Positions 16,840 to 24,548 of a stretch of DNA of 64,000 bases are shown here, piece by piece. The position numbers and the translations under genes are program-made. Position 1 is the first letter of the stretch. Each line of letters begins with the position of its first letter. The notes under the pieces are model-generated. The model did not search any database and was not told where the DNA came from. It saw only the letters and a program-made list of their open reading frames with translations. This DNA comes from UBA1479 sp038109305 (GTDB lineage: Bacteria > Pseudomonadota > Alphaproteobacteria > Rhodospirillales > Casp-alpha2), in the NCBI GenBank assembly GCA_038109305.1, contig JAYNIR010000006.1:1-64000 (forward strand), given 5' to 3'.

Positions 16840-17871
16840 TCAGGCTTCGGGATCGGTCGCCTGACCGTAGGCGAGGCGCGCGTCGTCGAGCCGGTTAAGT
16901 TCGTTCCCCTGGATCATGTCGCGGATGGCGTCCACGTAATGATCGCCGCGCTGGGAATAACGGTTGAGGAACCGGGCCAGCGACAGACCGTTCAACGGGT
17001 CGCCCGCGCGGCGGAGCGCTTCGCGCCCCTGGCGCAGCTCGCGGTAGGCGCGATGAGTATTCAAATTGGCCATGTAGGCGCGGACGGAATCGATCAGCGC
17101 CTTGAACCGGCGGACCAAGTGGTCCTTGTCTTCGTCCCGGTTGAGCGGCACCAAGCCCTCAGCCTTTTCCATGGTCCATTGGCCGAAGATGGCATTGCCC
17201 TGGCGGGCGAAGCGGGACGTGCCCCAACCGCTTTCCTCCGCCGCCTGGGCCAGCGCCAGCGACGGCGGAACGATGTCGACCCGGCGTAAAAGCGTCGTCA
17301 AGTCGCCGGGATCGGTTTCGTATTTTTCCGCCATTGCGCGGAGCCAAAGCCGATCCTGGGCCGGGATGGCGCGGCCGAGGCGGTCATCCGCCTGCACGCG
17401 CCAAAGGCGTTTGCGGTCGGCGAGAATTTCCTGATTGGCGCGCAGGATCAACGGCAGCACCGCCTGGAAGAACAGGCGCTTGCGTTCCTGGGTTTCGCGG
17501 ATGCGGCCCAGGTCCGGCGGCAGCGACGCGAGAAACGCCGGCGGCACGGTGGCGCCTTTTTCTCGGATATGTTCGAGGTCGTATTTCAATTCGGCGAACC
17601 AGTCGCTGAGCGCCAGCACGGATTGCGTCGGCGGCCGGTCGACCTTGGGCCGCTTTGGCGGCAGTAGCGGTTCGGCCTGAGTCGCTTGACGGGCGACCTG
17701 ACGGGCCGCCTGCTCAATCGCCGGTTCGCCCGGCGGGATCGCGGCGGCGGCGAAATACGCGACCTCGGGCCCCTGCATGCGGCTGACGGCAAGGAAGCCC
17801 GCGCTCACCGCAACGGCGAGGACGGGCGCAATAATCAGGCGTTCGTCAATCTGCTGCATTTTTGAAATCAT
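16840..17871 (-). CDS. Bax-like glucosaminidase-domain protein
   Basis: 343 aa. One N-terminal transmembrane/signal segment (LIIAPVLAVAVSAGFLAVS, about 10-28), a Pro/Ala linker, and a C-terminal glucosaminidase domain (about 175-335) with PPSLALAQAAEESGWGTSRFARQGNAIFGQW, here split as SLALAQAAEESGWGTSRFA and GNAIFGQW. The Glu in AEESGWG is the expected catalytic residue. E. coli Bax is the closest named relative. Probable peptidoglycan hydrolase facing the periplasm. ATG at 17871 preferred (GGAAAAGC upstream) over 17901. Confidence 0.85.
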   Translation of the reverse strand: MISKMQQIDERLIIAPVLAVAVSAGFLAVSRMQGPEVAYFAAAAIPPGEPAIEQAARQVARQATQAEPLLPPKRPKVDRPPTQSVLALSDWFAELKYDLEHIREKGATVPPAFLASLPPDLGRIRETQERKRLFFQAVLPLILRANQEILADRKRLWRVQADDRLGRAIPAQDRLWLRAMAEKYETDPGDLTTLLRRVDIVPPSLALAQAAEESGWGTSRFARQGNAIFGQWTMEKAEGLVPLNRDEDKDHLVRRFKALIDSVRAYMANLNTHRAYRELRQGREALRRAGDPLNGLSLARFLNRYSQRGDHYVDAIRDMIQGNELNRLDDARLAYGQATDPEA

Positions 17872-18285
17872 GCTTTTCCGGAAACCGGTTCCGTCCCCCA
17901 TTGCGCTACAAACAAAGCCCCGCCGCCCGAAAACGCAGACCGCAAAGTCTCCCTCGAATTGCCCAGGGTGCCGCAGGGATGAGCGCTACCGATTTGATTT
18001 TCCGAAGATCCGGCCGCTCCCTCCCGTGGCAAACGGCCGATCAGCACTCTAACGCCCTCAACGTTTCAAGATCTGCTCCGGTCGTTCTCAAGGCGTCGTT
18101 ATTTTCCGGTTTTTTTAATAGTTAACCGCATCCTCGAAGCGGCGCTTATACCACCCGACCGCGGGGCGGGCCAAATGCAAATGACGCAGGGCTGACGGCG
18201 CCTTTCGCATGGCGTTTCTGCCCCGCGCCGGGCGGGGACAGGGCGGATATGGGCACAGCCTTAAAAAGTTTGTCCGATCAGCGGA
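17872..18285. other. Gene-poor intergenic region
   Basis: About 410 bp between the Bax-like gene and the nfu-type gene. Short open frames exist but lack ribosome sites and family-like composition. Visible structure: a T-rich stretch (about 18107-18124) and a GC hairpin CCCCGCGCCGGGCGGGG near 18222-18238 with no T-run. No tRNA fold seen. A small RNA is possible but unsupported. Confidence 0.3.
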
Positions 18286-18840
18286 TTAGATAACCGCCTG
18301 GACTTCCTTCACTTCGGGAATGTAGTAGCGCAGCATGTTTTCGATGCCGTGCTTGAGGGTCGCCGTCGACGACGGGCAGCCGGAGCACGCCCCCTGCATC
18401 TGCAGGTAGACGATGCCTTCTTCGAACCCATGGTAGATGATGTCGCCGCCGTCCTGGGCAACCGCCGGGCGCACCCGGGTTTCCAGCAACTCTTTGATCT
18501 GATTGACGATTTCACCGTCGTCGCCCGCCGCTTCCGTATCGACTTCGGGGGCGGCGGCGGCGATTACCGGCAGGCCCTTGGTGAAGTGATCCATGATGCC
18601 GCCGAGAAGCCGAGGTTTTAAGGTGTCCCAGTCGCGGTCATCGGCCTTGGTCACGGTGACGAAGTCGGCGCCCAAAAACACGCCGGTCACGCCGTCGACG
18701 CCAAACAGCGCCGTCGCCAAGGGTGAACGCCCGGCCTCGGCCTGATCCGTGAAGTTGGCAGTGCCGGTTTCCATCACCGTGCAGCCCGGCAGAAACTTGA
18801 GCGTCGCCGGATTGGGGGTGGTTTCCGTCTGAATGAACAT
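18286..18840 (-). CDS. Nfu-type iron-sulfur cluster scaffold (NifU C-terminal family)
   Basis: 184 aa. N-terminal Nfu domain (MFIQTETTPNPATLKFLPG, FGVDGVTGVFLG) and C-terminal NifU-like domain (VRPAVAQDGGDIIYHGFEEG) with the cluster-binding CSGCPSS motif (about 155-161). This two-domain arrangement matches the alphaproteobacterial/mitochondrial Nfu1 family that delivers 4Fe-4S clusters. Clients such as MiaB, HemW and Nth occur in this window, though a direct link is only inferred. Upstream of it lies trpS, in the same orientation. Confidence 0.93.
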   Translation of the reverse strand: MFIQTETTPNPATLKFLPGCTVMETGTANFTDQAEAGRSPLATALFGVDGVTGVFLGADFVTVTKADDRDWDTLKPRLLGGIMDHFTKGLPVIAAAAPEVDTEAAGDDGEIVNQIKELLETRVRPAVAQDGGDIIYHGFEEGIVYLQMQGACSGCPSSTATLKHGIENMLRYYIPEVKEVQAVI

Positions 18841-18950
18841 GGCTTCGATCTCCGATGCGGGCCGCCGGCCCGGCGGCCGATATGACTTTGGCTTAACATG
18901 GGGCCTCCCGGCCCCCGGATCAAGGCCCCGGATGGCGGCCCGCCCAGCGG

Positions 18951-19952
18951 TTACGGGCGCAGGAACCCCACAATGTCGAACACCTGGTCCATGATCGGGC
19001 CGGATATGGCGCGGGCCTTCTCAGCACCCCGGCGCAGCACGCCGTCGATGTAAGCGGGGTCGTCGGCGAGTCGGCGCATCTCGACGGTGACCGGTTGCAG
19101 CTTGGCGACCGTCAGATCGGCGAGCTGCTTTTTGAAATCCGAGAACTGTCCGCCGCCGTGATCCTTCAACACCTGGTCGACGGACTGGTCGGCCAACGCC
19201 GCGAAGATGCCGATCAGGTTGGCGGCTTCGGGGCGTCTATCCATTTCCTGTTTGGTTTCCGGCATGGGCAGGGGATCGGTTTTGGCCTTGCGGATTTTTT
19301 TGGCGATGGCGTCGGCGTCGTCGGTCAGCGTGATGCGCGACTGATCGGACGGGTCCGACTTCGACATTTTTTTCGAGCCGTCCTTCAAAGACATGACCCG
19401 CGTCGCCTCGCCGAAGATCAAGGGTTCGACCACGGGGAAGAATTCGACACCGAAGTCGTTGTTGAATTTCTGCGCGATGTCGCGGGCCAGTTCCAGGTGC
19501 TGTTTCTGGTCGTCGCCAACGGGCACATGCGTACCGTGATAGGCCAGGATGTCGGCGGCCATCAGGTTCGGGTAGGCGAACAGCCCGACGGATGCGTTTT
19601 CCCGGTTCTTGCCGGCCTTTTCCTTGAACTGAGTCATGCGGTTGAGCCAGCCCATGCGCGCGACGCAGTTGAAAATCCACGCAAGTTCCGCGTGCGCGGG
19701 GACCTGGCTTTGATTGAAGATCAGCGCCTTGTCCGCATCAATGCCGGCGGCGATCATGGCGGCGGCCACTTCATGGGTCGAGGCGCGCAGTTCCTTCGGG
19801 TCCTGCCATACGGTGATGGCGTGCAGGTCGACGACGCAGAACAGGCAGTCGTCGAATTCGTCCTGCAGACGGACCCAATTACGGATCGCGCCCAGGTAAT
19901 TGCCGAGGTGCAGATCGCCGGTCGGCTGCACGCCGGAAAAAATGCGCCGCAT
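18951..19952 (-). CDS. trpS: Tryptophanyl-tRNA synthetase
   Basis: 333 aa class Ic aminoacyl-tRNA synthetase. The HIGH-like motif is in GVQPTGDLHLGNYLGAIRNW (about 7-26), the KMSKS loop is intact in GSKKMSKSDPSDQSRITL (about 192-209). Length is normal for the bacterial enzyme. 120 bp downstream of murJ on the same strand, as commonly seen (murJ-trpS) in related genomes. Confidence 0.97.
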   Translation of the reverse strand: MRRIFSGVQPTGDLHLGNYLGAIRNWVRLQDEFDDCLFCVVDLHAITVWQDPKELRASTHEVAAAMIAAGIDADKALIFNQSQVPAHAELAWIFNCVARMGWLNRMTQFKEKAGKNRENASVGLFAYPNLMAADILAYHGTHVPVGDDQKQHLELARDIAQKFNNDFGVEFFPVVEPLIFGEATRVMSLKDGSKKMSKSDPSDQSRITLTDDADAIAKKIRKAKTDPLPMPETKQEMDRRPEAANLIGIFAALADQSVDQVLKDHGGGQFSDFKKQLADLTVAKLQPVTVEMRRLADDPAYIDGVLRRGAEKARAISGPIMDQVFDIVGFLRP

Positions 19953-20072
19953 GATCGCGCGGTCTCCCTGAATGCTGAACCGCGCCGGTTATGGACGCTC
20001 CCGAAGCGGGGGTCAAGCCCGGGCCCCGGCGCCCCGTCCGCACGCCCCCCGGGCGCGCCCAGGACCCGCTGG

Positions 20073-21641
20073 TCAGCCGCCCCGGCGGAACATGGCCTTG
20101 GCGTCTTGGGCGCTGGCGGCGCAGAGCAGCACGGCAAAAACGAAGTAGGACGCCATGCCGGCCGCCGCCAGGATGCAGAGCGCCGTGGCCCCCCCCGCAA
20201 GCCCGCTCGACATCATGAATTCCAGGTTCTGGCGGGCGATTTCGACGACGCCCGCCATGCCGGCCGCCGCCAGCACGATACGCGGCAAGCGCATGCGGAG
20301 CCGGGCATCCAGCGCGATATGCCCACGGCCCCAGAGCACCCAGTAAAGCGCCACCACGTTGACCCAGGCGGAAACGGACGCCGCCGCCGCAATGCCCTCA
20401 TGGCCCCAGACGCGCATGAGGATCAGGTTCAAGACAATATTTACCAGCATCGCGCCGATGGCGATGCGAACCGGCGTCGCCGTGTCTTCGCGCGCATAAA
20501 ACCCGGGCGTCAGCACGCGGATCAGCACATAAGCCGGAAGCCCCGTTGCGTAGGCGAACAGGGCACGGGCCGTTGCGTCCGCGGCGGCCGCGTCAAACGC
20601 GCCGTGCTGGAACAGCACGCGGATGATGTCATGCGGGATGACCAGAAACGCGGCGGCGGCCGGCAGCGTCAACAAGAGCGCGAATTCGAGGCCGCGGTTT
20701 TGGCTGTCCATGGCGGCACTGTCCTCGCCCGCCTTCAACTGACGGGACAGCATGGGCAGCAGCGCCGTGCCGACGGCGACGCCAACGACGCCCAAGGGCA
20801 GCTGCGTCACCCGGTCGGCATAGTATAAATAAGCCACGGCGCCGTCGGCGACGTAGGTCGCGAGGATCGTGCCGATCAGAAGGTTGATCTGATAAAGCGA
20901 CGCGCCGAACACGACGGGCAGAATGCGTTTGACCAGCAGCGCGACTTTTTCCGACCACCGGGGCCGGACGAGGCGGAGCGGAAATCCGCTTTCCCGGCAG
21001 TGCCAGGCGAGCCACAAAAACTGCACCACCCCCGCCGCGAAGACACCCCAGGAAAGGGCGTGGCCCGCGGTCTCCGTTCGGTGGGCAAAACCCAGTAGCG
21101 CCGCGATTAGGGTGATGTTCAACAGCACGGGTGCGGCGGCGGCGGCGGCGAACTTGCCCAAGGAGTTCAGGACCCCCGAATGCAACGACACCAGCGAAAT
21201 GAAAAGGAGATAAGGGAAGGCGATGCGGGACAAGTCCGTCGCCAGCGCTAATTTTCCGGGCACGGCGGCGAATCCGCCCGCCATGACCGCCATGACCCAG
21301 GGCATGGCGAGTTCGACCACGATGACGACGGCGACCAGCACGAGGGCCAGGACCGATTGCGCGTGTTCTGCGAATTCTTGGGCGCGGCGGCGGGCCGCTT
21401 CGGCATCGCCGCCCAGACCGGGTTCGAGCTCGCGAGAAAACAGCGGCACGAAGGCGGCGGCGAAGGCGCCTTCGGCAAACAGTCTTCGGAACAGGTTGGG
21501 CAGGCGGAAGGCGACGACAAAGGCGTCGGCGACCATGCCGGCGCCTAGGAAATTGGCGATCAGAATGTCCCGGACAAAGCCGAACACCCGGCTTAACAAG
21601 GTATAGCCGCCGACGGTGGTGATGGCCTTCAGCAAGTTCAT
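20073..21641 (-). CDS. murJ: Lipid II flippase MurJ
   Basis: 522 aa, about 14 hydrophobic segments, MOP-superfamily flippase that moves lipid II across the inner membrane for peptidoglycan synthesis. The N-terminus KAITTVGGYTLLSRVFGFVR and the FRLPNLFRRLFAEGAFAAAF stretch are MurJ hallmarks, including the conserved arginines of the central cavity. Placed between glnD and trpS as in many alphaproteobacteria. Confidence 0.96.
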   Translation of the reverse strand: MNLLKAITTVGGYTLLSRVFGFVRDILIANFLGAGMVADAFVVAFRLPNLFRRLFAEGAFAAAFVPLFSRELEPGLGGDAEAARRRAQEFAEHAQSVLALVLVAVVIVVELAMPWVMAVMAGGFAAVPGKLALATDLSRIAFPYLLFISLVSLHSGVLNSLGKFAAAAAAPVLLNITLIAALLGFAHRTETAGHALSWGVFAAGVVQFLWLAWHCRESGFPLRLVRPRWSEKVALLVKRILPVVFGASLYQINLLIGTILATYVADGAVAYLYYADRVTQLPLGVVGVAVGTALLPMLSRQLKAGEDSAAMDSQNRGLEFALLLTLPAAAAFLVIPHDIIRVLFQHGAFDAAAADATARALFAYATGLPAYVLIRVLTPGFYAREDTATPVRIAIGAMLVNIVLNLILMRVWGHEGIAAAASVSAWVNVVALYWVLWGRGHIALDARLRMRLPRIVLAAAGMAGVVEIARQNLEFMMSSGLAGGATALCILAAAGMASYFVFAVLLCAASAQDAKAMFRRGG

Positions 21642-21702
21642 GGGTCGCTAGTACGCTGTGACGGGGGCGAAAACAAGGCCCCCTTAGGGCCCTCCGGGGG
21701 CG

Positions 21703-24495
21703 CTATTCGGCGGCGGCGGCGGACGGTTTTTGCGCCTTTGCCTTTTTCTTTTGCGGCCCGATTCGCGCCAAAACCCGTTCTTCGATGGATTTCAGCTTTT
21801 CCGGATGGCGGATTTTAAGGCCGAAAATGTCCTTCACATAGAACACGTCGACCACCCGTTCGCCATAGGTGGAAATCTGCGCGCTGGCGATCTGCAGGCC
21901 TTCTTCGGTCAGAACCGAGGTCACGTCATAGAGGAACCCCGGCCGGTCACCGCCATTTATTTCGATAACGGAATATGTATTGGAGGCCTGATTGTCGATC
22001 AGCACCCGCGGGGCGATGTCGAAGGCCTGGGCCTTGGTCGGCAGGCGTTCGTCCTGCGCCTTTTTCAGGTCGCGAGCGGGGCTGCGGGCGCCGCGAAGCG
22101 CGTCCTCGATACGCTGGACCATGCGTTTCAACTGCCCCTGTTCGTCGATGGCGAGGCCGGTGCCGTCCTGGACCCAGAAACTGTCGAGCGCCATGCCGTT
22201 GGACAGCGTCGAAATGCGGGCGTCCAGAATGGACACGCCGGACAGCGCCAAGGCCCCCGCGATGTTGGCGAACAGGCCCGGGTGATCTGCCGTGTAGACG
22301 GTAATTTCGTTTGCGGAACGTTCCGGGTCGATCCGGGTTTCGATGCGCAGGTCGATTCGTTTCGCCTCGGCATCGCGGACCAGTTGGGCGTGCCGGGCGT
22401 GGGTTTCCGGGTCCGCCGACAGCCAGTAGGCGTCCGTGCCGCGGTCCAGATGGGCCTGCAGATCGGCTTCCGGCCATTTCTTAAGCAGCGCCGCCAACGC
22501 CAGTTTGGCGCCTTCGATGCGCTGGGCGCGCCGGTCTTCGGGCGCATCGCCGGTCAGGGCCGCCTTGGTCTGCCAGAAAAGTTCGCGCAAGAGACCCGCC
22601 TTCCAGTTGTTCCAGACGTTGGGGCCGACGGCGCGGATGTCGACGACGGTCAGGATATTCAACATCCGGAGCCGTTCCGGCGACTGCACCACGGCGGCAA
22701 AGTCCTGGATCGTTTTCGGATCGTCCAGATCGCGTTTGAAGGCGGTGTGGGACATCAGCAGGTGATAGCGCACCAGCCAGGCGACGGTTTCCGTTTCCCA
22801 GTCGCTCAGGCCCAAGCGCGGGCAGAGCTTGAGCGCGACCTCGGCGCCCAGTTCGGAATGGTTGCCACCCCGGCCCTTGGCGATGTCGTGCAGCAAAACC
22901 GCGACGTAAAGCGCGTCCTTCGATTGGATTTCGGAAATTGTATCGCAGGAAACCGGATGGTCTTTTTTCAACCGCCCGGTATCGATCCCGTGCGTCAGGC
23001 CGATGGCGCGGATGGTGTGCTCGTCGACCGTATAGACGTGATACATGTCGTACTGCATTTGCGCAACGACCTTGCCGAAATCGGGAATGAAGCGGCCGAA
23101 CACGCCGGCTTCGTTAAACCGCATGAGCGCCTGAACCGGATCGCGGCCGCGTAGCATGTCGACGAACAGGCGGTTTGCTCTCTTGTTTTTGCGCAACTTG
23201 GCGTCGACCAGTTTCAAATTCTGGCTGACCAGGCGGAGCGCCTGGGGGTGGATGTCCAGGTCGTGGGTTTGCGCCGCGTGAAACAGCCGGACCATTTTCA
23301 AGGGATCGTCCCGCAGTTCTTTTTCGGACGCGAGGGTCAGGCGGCCGCCGTCGACGGCGAAGCCGTCGATCTTGCTTCCCTTGCCGAAACCCAGAAACGG
23401 AAAGCTGAACCGTTTGGCGGATTTTTTGTGCTGTTCTTCCAGCACGGCGCAGAGAATCCGCGTGATGTCGCCGACATCCTTGGCGATCAGAAAGTAATGC
23501 TTCATGAAGCGTTCAACGCCCATGATGCCTTTTTGATTGCGGTAGCCGAGCCGCTCGGCGATTTCCGCCTGAATGTTGAAGCTGAGCCGTTCTTCCGGCC
23601 GGCCGGACAGGTAGTGCAGATGGCAGCGCACGGTCCAAAGGAAGTTTTCCGCTTTTTCGAACAGCTTCAGGTCGTCTTCGGTAAAGACCCCCTGGGCCAC
23701 CAGTTCGGTCATGCCCGACACGCGGTACAGATACTTTGCGATCCAGATCAATGTCTGCAGATCGCGGAGCCCGCCCTTGCCTTCCTTCATGTTCGGTTCA
23801 AGCACGTAACGCGTGTCGCCCATTTTGTCGTGGCGCGCGTCCCGTTCACCGAGCTTTTCTTCAACGAAGGCCATGCCGGTGCCGTCGGCGACCTGCTTCC
23901 AGAATGCCGCCCGGAATTGATCGAACAGCGCCTGATCGCCCCAGACCCAGCGCGCTTCCAACAACGACGTGCGAATGGTCACGTCCTGTTTGGCGAGGCG
24001 CACGGTTTCGTCGACGGAGCGGGTCGCATGCCCGACCTTAAGCCCGAGATCCCAAAGCATGTAGAGCATGAATTCGACGAGCTGTTCCGTCCGGGGCGTG
24101 ATCTTGTAGGGCAGCAGGAACATCAAATCGATGTCGGAAAACGGCGCCAGTTCACCCCGCCCGTAACCCCCCGTGGCGATAACGGTCAGCGTTTCCCCCG
24201 TCGTCGGATTTGCCGACGGATAAACCCACTTGTCGGCGAAGTCGTGCACGACGCGGATCAACTGATCCATCATATAGGCGTGCGCGTGGGTCGCTTCGGG
24301 CCCGGTGCATTCGCCCGATTCAAAGCGGCGTTTGATTTCGGCCCAGCCCGCCTGATGGGCGTCCTTGAAGATTTGCAGCACCTGGCTGCGGGTATTGGGC
24401 GTATAGCCGGACCACCCGGCTAGATCCTCGAGCTTTTTGGTGAGTGCGGCGCGGTCAATCAGCGCGCGCAGATTGGCGATGTTGTGACGGGGCAT
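21703..24495 (-). CDS. glnD: Bifunctional uridylyltransferase/uridylyl-removing enzyme GlnD
   Basis: About 930 aa. Senses glutamine and adds or removes UMP on PII proteins. Domain order: nucleotidyltransferase with TGGYGRGELAPFSDIDLMFL (about 100-120), a central helical region, HD phosphohydrolase with LLHDIAKGRGGNHSELG (about 510-527), and two ACT domains near the C-terminus (TADHPGLFANIAGALALS and GGDRPGFLYDVTSVLTEEG). All catalytic motifs are intact. ATG at 24495 preferred. A GTG five codons upstream (24510) is also possible. About 50 bp after mutS. Confidence 0.96.
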   Translation of the reverse strand: MPRHNIANLRALIDRAALTKKLEDLAGWSGYTPNTRSQVLQIFKDAHQAGWAEIKRRFESGECTGPEATHAHAYMMDQLIRVVHDFADKWVYPSANPTTGETLTVIATGGYGRGELAPFSDIDLMFLLPYKITPRTEQLVEFMLYMLWDLGLKVGHATRSVDETVRLAKQDVTIRTSLLEARWVWGDQALFDQFRAAFWKQVADGTGMAFVEEKLGERDARHDKMGDTRYVLEPNMKEGKGGLRDLQTLIWIAKYLYRVSGMTELVAQGVFTEDDLKLFEKAENFLWTVRCHLHYLSGRPEERLSFNIQAEIAERLGYRNQKGIMGVERFMKHYFLIAKDVGDITRILCAVLEEQHKKSAKRFSFPFLGFGKGSKIDGFAVDGGRLTLASEKELRDDPLKMVRLFHAAQTHDLDIHPQALRLVSQNLKLVDAKLRKNKRANRLFVDMLRGRDPVQALMRFNEAGVFGRFIPDFGKVVAQMQYDMYHVYTVDEHTIRAIGLTHGIDTGRLKKDHPVSCDTISEIQSKDALYVAVLLHDIAKGRGGNHSELGAEVALKLCPRLGLSDWETETVAWLVRYHLLMSHTAFKRDLDDPKTIQDFAAVVQSPERLRMLNILTVVDIRAVGPNVWNNWKAGLLRELFWQTKAALTGDAPEDRRAQRIEGAKLALAALLKKWPEADLQAHLDRGTDAYWLSADPETHARHAQLVRDAEAKRIDLRIETRIDPERSANEITVYTADHPGLFANIAGALALSGVSILDARISTLSNGMALDSFWVQDGTGLAIDEQGQLKRMVQRIEDALRGARSPARDLKKAQDERLPTKAQAFDIAPRVLIDNQASNTYSVIEINGGDRPGFLYDVTSVLTEEGLQIASAQISTYGERVVDVFYVKDIFGLKIRHPEKLKSIEERVLARIGPQKKKAKAQKPSAAAAE

Positions 24496-24548
24496 GGGGT
24501 TCTTATACACCAGGGCCGCGCGGAACGCACCCGCAGCAATGGGGGCGA

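Noticed and set aside
19095..20828. Long plus-strand frame over trpS and murJ
   Set aside because: Antisense to two clear core genes and spans their intergenic space without a ribosome site or family-like segments.
21730..23154. 474-codon plus-strand frame over glnD (and a similar one at 23248-24423)
   Set aside because: Shadows of glnD, which shows all its catalytic motifs on the minus strand.
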